Assembly: GCF_900101765.1 (NCBI RefSeq)
Contig: NZ_LT627735.1
Coordinates: 1,240,001 to 1,304,000, forward strand
Length of the DNA: 64,000 nucleotides
Direction of reading: 5' to 3'
Source of the DNA: Nonlabens sp. Hel1_33_55
GTDB taxonomy: Bacteria; Bacteroidota; Bacteroidia; Flavobacteriales; Flavobacteriaceae
Of the stretch, positions 25,630 through 34,833 are shown piece by piece (positions within the stretch are counted from its first letter, which is position 1; every line of letters begins with the position of its first letter). Below the pieces are notes generated by a model, which was given only the letters and a program-made list of their open reading frames with translations, had not been told where the DNA came from and searched no databases. Position numbers and translations under genes: made by a program.

Positions 25630-26646
25630 TTATTCTACGTTAAGATAGATGCTAGAGATACCAGCAACTGATTGCTTCATCATTGGCTTGCTGTTTCCAG
25701 TTGTATTCATGTCAAAAGCTAAAGCCATTCCTCCATTTGTGCTACGCTCTGCGGTATAAAGAGTTTTGCTAATGTTGTCATATTCAAGATCAACTGGGTT
25801 ACCTAACAATGTGCTAGATCCTGTGATCGTTTCGATATCTGATGATGCGATAGTAGCAAAGTTGTTCATTCCGCTATAGATCACTGAAAAGTTTTTGATG
25901 GTGTGGATAGCTCCGTCGCTATCGTTTAGTGGGTTACCAACATCTGCAAGGAATAATTGATCTCCTACAGAATCATAAGTAATACCTCTTAGAGATTGTG
26001 CTCCTTCTATAAAGATGAAATCATCTGCAGTTACTTCACCGTTTTGGTTATCAAAGAAGTTGTTGTAAACTGCTATTCTATCGCTATTATCTACCGCTGC
26101 ATACAAAGTGTTTCCTACGATAAATATTCCCCAGCTCTGGTTACCTGTTTCATAGATGTTGACCAATCTAACAGCGTTAGGAGTTGATTCATAAATGTAA
26201 AACTTGTTGCTATCGTTAGGACCTGCAGCATCAGATGATACAATGATCTTATCTCCTGCGATTGCGATATCTCTAGGGTTTTCAACCTGTACGTCAGATC
26301 TTAATGAAGGTGCAAGTGCAGCTCCAGATTCATTGTTTCCTAGGTTTTCAAAAACCAATACATTGCTCTCTGATCTTGACGCCTCAAAAAGACAGTCATT
26401 CAATGGATCATAGTGTATACCATTACCATCTGTACTGGCGCTCTTAAAAGATTTGTTGGTGATGTTATTTCTATCAGTAAAGTCAAACATGTTGATTTTA
26501 CCTGATGTGTTACTACTTGTAAACAAGGTAACTTTTGCTCCATTGATAGGAGCGCTGTTGTCATCGATACCTTCTGTATCTGTTGAACATGATGTGAAAG
26601 CTGTAGCGACTAATAAGGCGATCGCTGGTAGAGTAAATTTTTTCAT
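25630..26646 (-). CDS. Beta-propeller lipoprotein
   Basis: A 338-residue lipoprotein. The signal peptide ends TAFTSC. The mature protein has repeats of about 45-50 residues (FTSSNTSGKINMFD, GIHYDPLNDCLFEASRSESN, ITYDSVGDQLFLADVG, LEYDNISKTLYTAERSTNGG) typical of NHL or YncE-like propellers. Role unknown; perhaps surface binding. The cysteine at the lipobox and three-Asp spacing suggest outer-membrane sorting. It is a single minus-strand gene convergent with the yggS operon. Confidence 0.7.
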   Translation of the reverse strand: MKKFTLPAIALLVATAFTSCSTDTEGIDDNSAPINGAKVTLFTSSNTSGKINMFDFTDRNNITNKSFKSASTDGNGIHYDPLNDCLFEASRSESNVLVFENLGNNESGAALAPSLRSDVQVENPRDIAIAGDKIIVSSDAAGPNDSNKFYIYESTPNAVRLVNIYETGNQSWGIFIVGNTLYAAVDNSDRIAVYNNFFDNQNGEVTADDFIFIEGAQSLRGITYDSVGDQLFLADVGNPLNDSDGAIHTIKNFSVIYSGMNNFATIASSDIETITGSSTLLGNPVDLEYDNISKTLYTAERSTNGGMALAFDMNTTGNSKPMMKQSVAGISSIYLNVE

Positions 26647-26925
26647 TTGTAGAGTTATGAAGTGTTATTGAATCAGTTCGTCCGATTCGATGATCCAAAT
26701 ATCCGATTGTTTCACACGTTAAACAAACTCATTTTATCGACTAAGTGTAATTAATTGAGTTAAACTAATGTTTTTCAGGTATTTATATCAATATCATAAA
26801 ATTATCTAAATATACTTTTAATCGTTTTATCGTGTTTTTAATCGATAATTACTGACTCTGACTAGAATTATCACCTTCACTCCATTGGTATTTATTCTTG
26901 ATAATTGTAAAATGGATAGAAAAAT

Positions 26926-26941
26926 CACTTTCGCGAAAGCG
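26926..26941. repeat. Dispersed palindrome copy 11 (one mismatch)
   Basis: CACTTTCGCGAAAGCG; one base differs from the consensus. Intergenic. Confidence 0.8.
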
Positions 26942-27011
26942 AACTCAATACCATCCTTATATATAATGTCTTTCAAATCTTGATCAACTCAGAATACTTG
27001 ACATTGATCCA

Positions 27012-27042
27012 TAAAAAAAGCCCGGCTAAAATTAGTCGGGCT
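27012..27042 (-). terminator. Intrinsic terminator of the lysozyme-like gene
   Basis: A 10-bp stem AGCCCGGCTA/TAGTCGGGCT with one G-T pair; a run of seven T follows on the minus strand. Confidence 0.85.
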
Positions 27043-27065
27043 CTTGCACTATCATCGAAAGGTAT

Positions 27066-27722
27066 TTAATCGAGCACGTGGCTCAAGTCATATCCTCCAA
27101 ACTTTTTCATATAACCTCTAACGGAACTACCATAGGCATCGCGACTGCGACCGGCACCGTTCGTTCTTAGGTATTTCTTCACGCCACCTACACCACTAAG
27201 GTGAGCAGCGGCTAGAATACCACTTTCTGTAACCTTAACACCACCTACTTCCTTGCCGTCATACATATCGATGTAATCTTCCAGCATGGAATGGTTGTAT
27301 TGAAGGTTCTTTAAAAATACGCGTTCCTGTAACCTAGGTGATTGCAAAAAGGTTAAGGAATCGATCACACCAAAGGTGCGCAGGGTACTCATACCAAACT
27401 GGTATTTACCAAGATATCCCAATGTATTAACCACACCGTACTTTCCTTGAGATTCCTTAAACGCAAGCGCCTCTCTAAAAGAGATAAAGGAGTCAGAATT
27501 AGGTGTTGCTAGCGAGTACTCTTTTAAATCCTTTGTATAGGATTCAAAACTTTCCTCATTGGGACCGTAAAGGACAGGTCTTGTAGCACTAGTCAAAAAC
27601 GTCATTTTTGACTCTTGGTGCTTTTGGATACTCTTGACGCTTAAATTGTCTTTTTTGAAGACAAAGAATCCAGCAATTAAAACAACTGGATAAGCTAAAA
27701 AGTTTACAAAGTTTGTTCTCAT
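27066..27722 (-). CDS. Lysozyme-like/transglycosylase-like exported protein
   Basis: A 218-residue protein. The N-terminal hydrophobic helix (VNFLAYPVVLIAGFFVF) anchors or exports it. Residues about 80-215 look like a lysozyme-superfamily domain: FREALAFKESQGKYGVVNTL has the candidate catalytic Glu, followed by GYLGKYQFG, and AAAHLSGVGGVKKYL later. This is similar to peptidoglycan-cleaving proteins, but the family is not certain. Its promoter box (TAAATTTG) lies 45 bp before the ATG. It is followed by its own terminator. Confidence 0.65.
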   Translation of the reverse strand: MRTNFVNFLAYPVVLIAGFFVFKKDNLSVKSIQKHQESKMTFLTSATRPVLYGPNEESFESYTKDLKEYSLATPNSDSFISFREALAFKESQGKYGVVNTLGYLGKYQFGMSTLRTFGVIDSLTFLQSPRLQERVFLKNLQYNHSMLEDYIDMYDGKEVGGVKVTESGILAAAHLSGVGGVKKYLRTNGAGRSRDAYGSSVRGYMKKFGGYDLSHVLD

Positions 27723-27767
27723 AGTTTACTATTTCGAAAGCTGCTGTCACCCTTTCTAAAAGCGCTG

Positions 27768-27775
27768 CAAATTTA
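27768..27775 (-). promoter_or_regulatory. Promoter -7 box of the lysozyme-like gene
   Basis: TAAATTTG followed by C. TTG triplets lie about 10 and 16 bp further upstream. It predicts a 5' leader of about 40 nt. Confidence 0.5.
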
Positions 27776-27976
27776 CGACATAATTCAAGTTCAACTACAA
27801 AAGTTTGTTAAACAGTTAGTTAAGAGGTTTTAGGGTGTTAAAATCGGCCGCTACAAGTGATGAATAGGGCGATTGCAAAAAAGGGAAATATGGAGGATTT
27901 GTTAAATTAATTAACTTAAAATCCGTTTTAAGAGATTTCCAGAAGAAAAAATGACGCTCAAAACGTCAGATTTTGA

Positions 27977-29023
27977 CTATCGATTTACATTTTGAGAACT
28001 TATCCATCGACGATAGCGATCTGCTTTTCGATTGTGTTCTGACAATGTTTTAGAAAAGTCATGGTAACCAAAGTTGTCAATATCTGCAACGAAATAATAG
28101 TAATCGTGCTTTTTATAATTAAGAACTGCATCGATAGCCTTAAGGTCTGGAGTCACGATAGGTCCTGGAGGCACACCAGTATACTTATAGGTATTAAATT
28201 TATTATCGATAGTTAAGTCCTTATATAGGACGCGCTTGATGACCTGATTGAAATCACTGTCTTCTAATTTTTTGGAATATATCACGGTAGGATCTGCATC
28301 CAATTTAATTCCGCTTTTGAGTCTGTTGATGTAAACGCCAGCTACCGTTGGGCGTTCATCGTTTTTAGCGGTTTCCTTGTGCACTATAGCGGCTAGTGAT
28401 GTGACTTGTTGTGGTGTCAGACCTAGCTCTTTCGCCTTTGCCAGACGAGATTCATTCCAGAAACTCTTCCATGATGCCAGCATTCGTTTTCTGAAAGCCT
28501 CTGGTGAGCTGTTCCAATAAAACTCATATTGATTGGGCAAATACATGGTCAATGCATTTTCCTTAGTAAATCCGTTTTCTTCAAGAAAGGTTTTGTCCTG
28601 CATCACTTCTAAAAGCGTCAAACTATCAGGTTCAATCTGGCTGGCGATACGACCGGCAAGATCTTCTATACGTTCCTGATTATTGAATCTTACATTAAGT
28701 GGGATGTTGCGAGAACGCACGGCATTGATAATATCATTGTTACTCATTCCTGGCTCGATGATAAAACGTCCTGCCTTTACATTTTTAATGTATCCCTTGC
28801 GCTGGGCTGTTTTGTGCAATTCGTCTCTATCCTCAACAGCATCTGCCATTGCTAGAAACGCCGTATTGTAGTCTGCACCTGTTGGAATCAAGACTTCATA
28901 CGTGCCCTCAGTAAAATTTGTGTTTGAAGTGAAAAACGTATCGTAAACCGTGTAGGCAAAAACTGCCATAAAAGCTAGGCCTATGAGGACGATGCCCAGT
29001 AAAATCTTTTTGTATTTATTCAT
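27977..29023 (-). CDS. mltG: Endolytic transglycosylase
   Basis: A 348-residue inner-membrane murein transglycosylase that cleaves nascent glycan strands. The N-terminal helix is at about 7-28, then a YceG/MltG domain. The catalytic Glu lies in LAAIVHKETAKNDERPTVAGV, followed by NRLKSGIKLDADPTVIY and the TYKYTGVPPGPI motif. Length is standard. It forms a tight operon with the upstream GNAT gene (8-bp overlap) and dapF, linking two cell-wall steps: diaminopimelate supply and glycan cutting. Confidence 0.95.
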   Translation of the reverse strand: MNKYKKILLGIVLIGLAFMAVFAYTVYDTFFTSNTNFTEGTYEVLIPTGADYNTAFLAMADAVEDRDELHKTAQRKGYIKNVKAGRFIIEPGMSNNDIINAVRSRNIPLNVRFNNQERIEDLAGRIASQIEPDSLTLLEVMQDKTFLEENGFTKENALTMYLPNQYEFYWNSSPEAFRKRMLASWKSFWNESRLAKAKELGLTPQQVTSLAAIVHKETAKNDERPTVAGVYINRLKSGIKLDADPTVIYSKKLEDSDFNQVIKRVLYKDLTIDNKFNTYKYTGVPPGPIVTPDLKAIDAVLNYKKHDYYYFVADIDNFGYHDFSKTLSEHNRKADRYRRWISSQNVNR

Positions 29024-29537
29024 TGATCAATTGGTAGATAATCTCGTCTTTATATGCGTTGTCTGTTGTAATCCAGTCTTTTTTTATTCCGCTTTCGCGA
29101 AAGCGTAACTTCTCAAATAATTTCCTGCTCGCCACATTATCCACAGCAATACCAGCATACAACTGGTGCAATCGCAGCCTGTTGAAGCTGTAGTCGATCA
29201 TCATTTGAAGACCAGCACTAGCATAACCTTTTGATCTATCTAGATCCTGTGGTATCACGATACCGACGCCCGCGCGTTTGTGATAGGGATCAAAATCATA
29301 GAGATCCACTACTCCAACAATGCTGTCATCTTTCTTGCAAATCGCAAGTCTCAACTGCTTGACTTCATAAATATCCCGATGTGCATTCTCTAAATACTCA
29401 CGTATGGTAAATTTTGAGTAGGGTGTTAAGGTGTGACCAACATCCCAAAGCGCCGGGTTATTTTCCAATTGATAGATATAATCCAGATCTTCTGGATCTA
29501 CTGCGCGTAGCTTGCATATGTCAGTTTCAAGGATCAT
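29016..29537 (-). CDS. GNAT-family N-acetyltransferase
   Basis: A 173-residue RimJ/RimL-type acetyltransferase (LRAVDPEDLDYIYQLENNP, then the acetyl-CoA loop region GVGIVIPQDLDRSKGYASAG, and LYAGIAVDNVASRKLFEKLRF). The substrate, a protein N-terminus or a small amine, cannot be told. It overlaps dapF by 4 bp and mltG by 8 bp. An exact palindrome is read as RFRES right after the conserved LFEKL helix. Confidence 0.88.
   Translation of the reverse strand: MILETDICKLRAVDPEDLDYIYQLENNPALWDVGHTLTPYSKFTIREYLENAHRDIYEVKQLRLAICKKDDSIVGVVDLYDFDPYHKRAGVGIVIPQDLDRSKGYASAGLQMMIDYSFNRLRLHQLYAGIAVDNVASRKLFEKLRFRESGIKKDWITTDNAYKDEIIYQLINE
29090..29105. repeat. Dispersed palindrome copy 12 (exact)
   Basis: Exact 16-mer inside the GNAT gene, read as RFRES. 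It is preceded by TATTC, as are the copies at 38540 and 61100. Confidence 0.95.
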
Positions 29538-30316
29538 AGATCGATAGTTCCTTTAAACACTTGAGTTGCATGTCCAGTAAGCCAGATATTCTCATAACCA
29601 GTTGGTGTTGGATCAAAGGTAACTTGAAGGTGACCTCCTGGAGTTTGCAGCTCTACGGTTTGTAAAGTGGTCTGCCCTGTTTTATGCATGGCAAGTGCGA
29701 CGGCCGTTACACCAGTACCACAACTTAAGGTTTCATCCTCAACGCCACGTTCATAGGTGCGCACTTTAAATGTATTTGCTGTGACGGGTTGAACGAAGTT
29801 TATATTGGCTCCTTCCTTACCGTAAAGTTCAGTACGCAAATGTCTTCCTTGATTGAAAACATCTACGTGCTCAATATTATCAGTAAGCTCCACATGATGT
29901 GGTGACCCAGTATTTGTGAACACGTGACCATCAAAAAGCTGCAGGTTTTTGACGTCCATCATTTGTAAACTCACGTTACCGTTGTCAAAAATTTTGGCGT
30001 GATGTAATCCATCAATAGCTTCAAATGTCGTTGTGTCAGTGGCGACTCCTAGAAATCTTGCAAAACTTGCAATGCAGCGACCACCGTTACCGCACATACT
30101 GCTTTCATTTCCATCTGCATTGAAATAAACCATTGTAAAATTATGGTGTCTATTGTTTTGTAGCAGGATCAATCCATCTGCACCAATGCCAAATTTACGG
30201 TCACACAGTCGAGCAGTGAGTTTGGTATCTTTTTTGGAGAATTGTTCCTGTCGATCATCAATAATGATAAAATCATTACCGGTGCCTTGATATTTATAAA
30301 ACGTAGTGGACTGCAT
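29534..30316 (-). CDS. dapF: Diaminopimelate epimerase
   Basis: A 260-residue enzyme that converts LL- to meso-diaminopimelate for lysine and peptidoglycan synthesis. The two catalytic cysteines are Cys75 in MCGNGGRC and Cys199 in LSCGTGV; other family motifs are KYQGTGNDF, FGIGADG and YERGVEDETLSCG. It is the first gene of the dapF-GNAT-mltG operon. A perfect TACATTTG box ends 4 bp before the ATG, so the transcript is probably leaderless. Confidence 0.97.
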   Translation of the reverse strand: MQSTTFYKYQGTGNDFIIIDDRQEQFSKKDTKLTARLCDRKFGIGADGLILLQNNRHHNFTMVYFNADGNESSMCGNGGRCIASFARFLGVATDTTTFEAIDGLHHAKIFDNGNVSLQMMDVKNLQLFDGHVFTNTGSPHHVELTDNIEHVDVFNQGRHLRTELYGKEGANINFVQPVTANTFKVRTYERGVEDETLSCGTGVTAVALAMHKTGQTTLQTVELQTPGGHLQVTFDPTPTGYENIWLTGHATQVFKGTIDL

Positions 30317-30320
30317 TTTG

Positions 30321-30328
30321 CAAATGTA
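30321..30328 (-). promoter_or_regulatory. Promoter -7 box of dapF, leaderless geometry
   Basis: TACATTTG followed by C, ending 4 bp before the dapF ATG. Confidence 0.6.
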
Positions 30329-30427
30329 CGTGGATCGTAAAAAATTACGATTGTTAAATACGGGTTAATCACCAATGATCACACAATGAAAGAATTTTAA
30401 ATCAGTTTTTAACTTAAACACAATTAT

Positions 30428-31828
30428 ATGAAATCCATACTCAAATCTGTCGGAGCTGCCGTTTTAGGTGGCGCGGTTGTATTGGGATCCTATAAAATCC
30501 TCTTTGAACCAACTACCGATTCAAACATTGAAATTGCTCACGAATCAATAATAGAAGCAACACCAGTTTCTTATACAGGCAATGCCATTCCCAACGCCGT
30601 TGATTTTACAGAAGCTGCAGAGAAAACCGTACACGCGGTTGTTCACGTAAAGAATCTCACCGTTTCCCGTGGTAATCCCACCATGCAGGATTTAATGTAC
30701 GGTCGCGTTCCCTTGCGACAAACGGTTGGTACTGGTAGTGGTGTGATCATCACTAAAGATGGTTATATCGTTACCAATAATCACGTGATTGAAAACTCTC
30801 GTGCGCTTCAAGTAACATTAAATGATAATAGAACTTATGAAGCAGAAGTCATAGGAACCGAGCCTGGATCTGACATCGCATTAATCAAAATTGATGTGGA
30901 TGAAGATTTGCCTGTTGTCGCCTTTGGCGATAGTGATCAGGCACGAATTGGTGAATGGGTACTCGCCGTGGGAAATCCATTTAATTTAACCAGTACAGTT
31001 ACGGCAGGAATTATAAGTGCAAAAGGTCGTGATCTCAACACTAGAGATCAAACTCAGCAAAGCTTCTTGCAAACTGATGCAGCCGTGAATCCAGGAAATT
31101 CTGGTGGCGCACTAGTTAATAATCGTGGAGAACTTATAGGAATCAATACCGCGATCCAGTCTCCTACCGGTTCTTACACAGGTTACTCTTTTGCTGTACC
31201 ATCCAACAATGCTCGTAAAATCATTCAGGATTTGATGGAGTTTGGTTTTGTACAGAAAGGAATGCTGGGAATTTCAGGTGGAAGTCTTAATGGACGTGCC
31301 GCTGCAGAATTAGGATTACAAAGCGCCGAAGGTATTTACGTCTCTGAAGTTGTAGAAGATAGCGGTGCTGACCGTGCTGGATTAAAGAAAGGTGACATCA
31401 TCACAAACATTGATGGCGTACGTATGAAGTCCTTTGCAGATTTATCTGGCTATGTAGGAACTAAAAATCCTGGTGATTTTGTCGCTGCAGCTGTATTGAG
31501 AGATGGGCGTGAGAGATCTATTAATATTGAGATTACTAAGAACAATACGGTTACAATTCCTGAACTTGACATGGACCTAAGGGATTTGACTGATGGTGAG
31601 AAGCGCCAGTACAAAATTGACAATGGTGCACTTATAACAGGTACTAAAAACAGCCTAGCCAATACGAATCTATCTGGTTACGTCATCACTAAAGTGAATG
31701 AGACCGAAGTTAAAGGTGTGGAAAGTTTGAAGTCCATAATGGATCAAGCACAATCCAAGCAGCGATTGATCTTTGAGGTGAAAAATCCTCAAGGAGAAAC
31801 AGAACGCTGGAGAATGACTAAAGACTAA
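30428..31828 (+). CDS. HtrA/DegP-type periplasmic serine protease
   Basis: A 466-residue Do-like protease. An N-terminal hydrophobic segment (about 7-22) exports it. The chymotrypsin-like domain has the triad His119 (TNNHVI), Asp149 (SDIALIK) and Ser225 (NPGNSGG). Two PDZ domains follow: about 275-360 (GMLGISGG, EGIYVSEVVEDSGADRAGLK) and a shorter one at about 390-466. It degrades and refolds misfolded envelope proteins. It is monocistronic, with a terminator 22 bp after the stop. Confidence 0.95.
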   Translation: MKSILKSVGAAVLGGAVVLGSYKILFEPTTDSNIEIAHESIIEATPVSYTGNAIPNAVDFTEAAEKTVHAVVHVKNLTVSRGNPTMQDLMYGRVPLRQTVGTGSGVIITKDGYIVTNNHVIENSRALQVTLNDNRTYEAEVIGTEPGSDIALIKIDVDEDLPVVAFGDSDQARIGEWVLAVGNPFNLTSTVTAGIISAKGRDLNTRDQTQQSFLQTDAAVNPGNSGGALVNNRGELIGINTAIQSPTGSYTGYSFAVPSNNARKIIQDLMEFGFVQKGMLGISGGSLNGRAAAELGLQSAEGIYVSEVVEDSGADRAGLKKGDIITNIDGVRMKSFADLSGYVGTKNPGDFVAAAVLRDGRERSINIEITKNNTVTIPELDMDLRDLTDGEKRQYKIDNGALITGTKNSLANTNLSGYVITKVNETEVKGVESLKSIMDQAQSKQRLIFEVKNPQGETERWRMTKD

Positions 31829-31849
31829 TTGGTCTTTAAAAATATAATC

Positions 31850-31881
31850 GACCCAAAAGCTTTGGCCTTTGGGTCTTTTTT
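31850..31881 (+). terminator. Intrinsic terminator after the HtrA gene
   Basis: An 8-bp stem GACCCAAA/TTTGGGTC and a T run. Confidence 0.85.
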
Positions 31882-31941
31882 GTGTCTATTTTTTATTTTC
31901 TAAATCCGTGTGTTTTGATAAATCAGTACTATTGAATAGTT

Positions 31942-31957
31942 CGCTTTCGCGAAAGCG
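31942..31957. repeat. Dispersed palindrome copy 13 (exact)
   Basis: Exact 16-mer, intergenic. It extends to the 20-bp palindrome TTCGCTTTCGCGAAAGCGAA and lies 42 bp upstream of the GAPDH -7 box. Confidence 0.95.
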
Positions 31958-31998
31958 AAAAAATCATCGCCTTATTTTACGAAATCGTTAGAGTAGAT

Positions 31999-32006
31999 TA
32001 CTTTTG
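31999..32006 (+). promoter_or_regulatory. Promoter -7 box of the GAPDH gene
   Basis: TACTTTTG followed by C, 23 bp before the ATG. Confidence 0.55.
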
Positions 32007-32029
32007 CAAAAAATAAAACCCTCAATTTC

Positions 32030-33478
32030 ATGAGCCAAGTAGATATCTATGAAAAGGAACTTGCTTTCCAGACTGACCGCCGCCGCGCTGCCGTGGCTTT
32101 TATAAAAGCAGTTAGTGATCTTTGGTACGATAAATCTATCGAATTGGTACTATTTAGAAACCAATTGATCGATCGCAATGTGAGCGAAATCATCAACTTA
32201 CACGAGTATGCTGGCGAGTTTGTGCAAAAGCCCATTTCTATCTTTGACAGTGTTGAAATAGCACAGGCAATATTATCCTTAGATCTGCCACCTTCAAAAT
32301 TGGATATTGGTAAGTTGACTTATGAATATCATCTTGAGGAAAACGAGTTACAAGATGCTCAGGCCTTTGTTGCTCGCAAGTTGAACGATGCCAAAGCAAC
32401 AGAAGAGATTATCCCTAAGGATGTGGTGTTGTATGGTTTTGGTAGAATAGGTCGCCTATTGGCCCGTGAGCTTATGTGCAAGGCAGGAAAAGGTAGCCAA
32501 TTGAGATTGCGCGCCATCGTAACTAGAGGAGAAATCACTGAAAACGTCCTTGAGAAAAGAGCCTCACTACTAGCCCAAGATTCGGTTCATGGGAATTTTT
32601 CTGGAACGGTAAGTTATAATCTGGATGATGAATCATTGATTATTAACGGTACAACCGTAAAAATAATCAGCGCCAATGCTCCAGAAGATGTTGACTACAC
32701 AGCTTACGGAATTAACGACGCATTAATTATTGATAATACGGGCGCCTTTAGAGATGATAAAGCACTAGCGAGACACCTTAAAGCAAAAGGCGCTCACAAA
32801 GTGCTGCTCACTGCTCCAGGTAAAGGCATTCCCAATATCGTTCATGGCGTTAATCACAAAGAACATCATCCAGACAAGGTTGATATTTTCTCTGCAGCTA
32901 GTTGTACTACTAACGCTATAACGCCTGTCCTTAAAGCTATTGAAGATAGTTTTGGCGTTGTGAATGGTCACTTAGAAACCATTCATGCTTATACCAATGA
33001 TCAAAATCTAGTTGATAATATGCACAGCAAATACCGTCGTGGTCGCGCTGCTGCTCTTAACATGGTTATTACAGAAACTGGAGCCGGTAAGGCAGTTAGT
33101 AAAGCGCTGCCATCATTTGAAGGTAAACTTACTTCAAATGCGATACGTGTTCCTGTTCCCAATGGATCACTTGCTATCCTAAATCTAGAACTAGAAACTA
33201 GAACCAGCAAGGATGCTCTCAACGCAATTATGAAAAAGTATGCTCTTGAAGGTGATCTTGTAGAGCAAATCAAATACAGCATCGATAACGAATTAGTATC
33301 AACTGATATCGTGGGCTCTAACGCTCCATCCATTTATGATTCGAACGCCACTATTGTAAATGAAGAAGGTAATAAAGTTGTGGTTTACGTCTGGTACGAT
33401 AATGAATATGGCTATAGTCATCAAGTAATACGACTGGCTAAGTATATCGCAAAGGTTCGCAGGTATACTTATTACTAA
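32030..33478 (+). CDS. Glyceraldehyde-3-phosphate dehydrogenase, long form
   Basis: A 482-residue NAD(P)-dependent GAPDH with an extra N-terminal helical domain of about 125 residues, a form known in Bacteroidota. The Rossmann motif GFGRIGRLLAREL is at about 136-148. The catalytic Cys292 lies in SAASCTTNAITPV, with the downstream His in HAYTNDQN. The C-terminal WYDNEYGYSHQ is present. It may act in glycolysis or gluconeogenesis; many Bacteroidota carry this form beside a short one. It has its own promoter and stands alone. Confidence 0.93.
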   Translation: MSQVDIYEKELAFQTDRRRAAVAFIKAVSDLWYDKSIELVLFRNQLIDRNVSEIINLHEYAGEFVQKPISIFDSVEIAQAILSLDLPPSKLDIGKLTYEYHLEENELQDAQAFVARKLNDAKATEEIIPKDVVLYGFGRIGRLLARELMCKAGKGSQLRLRAIVTRGEITENVLEKRASLLAQDSVHGNFSGTVSYNLDDESLIINGTTVKIISANAPEDVDYTAYGINDALIIDNTGAFRDDKALARHLKAKGAHKVLLTAPGKGIPNIVHGVNHKEHHPDKVDIFSAASCTTNAITPVLKAIEDSFGVVNGHLETIHAYTNDQNLVDNMHSKYRRGRAAALNMVITETGAGKAVSKALPSFEGKLTSNAIRVPVPNGSLAILNLELETRTSKDALNAIMKKYALEGDLVEQIKYSIDNELVSTDIVGSNAPSIYDSNATIVNEEGNKVVVYVWYDNEYGYSHQVIRLAKYIAKVRRYTYY

Positions 33479-33500
33479 AGTTTGAACTAGAATAAAATCG

Positions 33501-33533
33501 CTTTTAATTATTCCGAATCGGGATGATTAAAAG
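33501..33533. terminator. Probable bidirectional terminator
   Basis: CTTTTAAT pairs with ATTAAAAG around a small GC core, flanked by T/A-rich DNA. It lies between the GAPDH gene and the convergent DUF3095 gene. Confidence 0.6.
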
Positions 33534-33588
33534 TAATTTTATTTTAAAATTATTTCTGATTCTATTTACAATCAATCGTACCGATAGA

Positions 33589-34749
33589 TTAAGCGCTTAT
33601 CTTTCTCTTAAGAACTTTACTGGCTCGAGTATAACCACCATTATCACCATCAAGAAAGTGAATATGATAATCGTCTAATGCTGTCACATAACAAGAAAGA
33701 ATACTGCTACTACTGGAATAAAACCCATATTGAATCTGGTCGTTACGCTCGAGATTATCCAGCATTTTAAATAATTCCTTACGCTTTTCTACAGTTCCAG
33801 CAATAACTGTATTGATCGACCCATCAAGTAATAATACTTCTGTCAGTTGGATGAGTTCGTTAAGGTAATTCCGCCCTTTTTCTGTGAACTTGACATATAA
33901 ACTACCAAATACTGATCTTGCTGCAGTACTAATGACCTTGCGCAAATCTGAAGATGCATATTTAATCTTCACTTCATTTTTTAATTGGCTAAGGCTATTG
34001 ACCATTTTTAAACGTTCCATGGTAACAGGATTTCGTTGGGTGTCATCCCCATAAATCCGGTCCATTTCTTTGAGAATGGCTGTGTAGACATCATGCTGTT
34101 GATTGACATCTGTGGCATTAATAATCAATGCAAGCACCTCGTTGCCATCATCTGGTGGTGATATCTTGTCCCATTTACACTCCATACCTTCAAGGTTGAG
34201 GAGTTTGGTTTCAAGTTCTGTGATATCCAGCTCCTGTGCTTCACTAGATTTGATTTCACTTTCTGCCCGTTGTAATGCATCACCTTGAATAAGTGGCATC
34301 ACGTGATAAGAGTTACGTTTGAACTTTGAGATATTGAGCGCACAACCACGTTGACGCATTTCCTTTACAGATCTAAAACCAACACGCAAATAGAAATCAA
34401 ATGATGTTAAACATCGTTCTTGATGATAAGTGAGCGCTTGTAGGCAATGAGATTTGAGCTGTTCGGGTAGTAATAATGTTGCTCCATCGCCACCAAAGAA
34501 AAATGGAATATCAATTCCAGCATCTCTGGCAATATTGAGGCAGGCAACGATGCTACCTGTCGCTGCAAGATTTACTTCCTGTTGCTTACCGTTTTGAACG
34601 GCAATGGTAGATTGCTCCACATCAGTGACTACAATTGTCCAATCATCTGGTACCTCGCAAAAATTATAAGAATTGGCATATATATCCACCAACGGCCCAT
34701 CATAGACATGTAAATCAGAATAGAATTTTGTTGATTGAGCAATCGCCAT
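33589..34749 (-). CDS. DUF3095 family protein (copy B)
   Basis: About 386 residues from the ATG at 34749. Two motifs resemble those of class III nucleotide cyclases: VVTDVEQSTIAV at about 40-51 and FFFGGDGATLLLP at about 81-93. The C-terminus holds IHFLDGDNGGYTRASKVLK. No signal peptide or transmembrane helix is seen. The activity is not known to me; the cyclase resemblance is a motif-level inference. It is a tandem paralogue of the gene immediately upstream, with most of the motifs conserved in order. A perfect TAAGTTTG box ends 3 bp before the ATG. Confidence 0.8.
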   Translation of the reverse strand: MAIAQSTKFYSDLHVYDGPLVDIYANSYNFCEVPDDWTIVVTDVEQSTIAVQNGKQQEVNLAATGSIVACLNIARDAGIDIPFFFGGDGATLLLPEQLKSHCLQALTYHQERCLTSFDFYLRVGFRSVKEMRQRGCALNISKFKRNSYHVMPLIQGDALQRAESEIKSSEAQELDITELETKLLNLEGMECKWDKISPPDDGNEVLALIINATDVNQQHDVYTAILKEMDRIYGDDTQRNPVTMERLKMVNSLSQLKNEVKIKYASSDLRKVISTAARSVFGSLYVKFTEKGRNYLNELIQLTEVLLLDGSINTVIAGTVEKRKELFKMLDNLERNDQIQYGFYSSSSSILSCYVTALDDYHIHFLDGDNGGYTRASKVLKRKISA

Positions 34750-34752
34750 AAC

Positions 34753-34760
34753 CAAACTTA
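34753..34760 (-). promoter_or_regulatory. Promoter -7 box of DUF3095 copy B, leaderless geometry
   Basis: TAAGTTTG ends 3 bp before the ATG. The same octamer stands in the same place before copy A. Confidence 0.55.
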
Positions 34761-34833
34761 ATGACTATGATGTGATTTGCATCTCTAATCAATCATAAAA
34801 TTGACATTGAGAATTAAAGGAGATGGTCGGCCG

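Larger units (their letters stand above)
26647..27065. other. 419-bp intergenic region
   Basis: An AT-rich stretch between two minus-strand genes. It holds a palindrome variant at 26926 and the terminator at 27012. I found no open reading frame with a plausible start and no convincing promoter box for the lipoprotein. Confidence 0.6.
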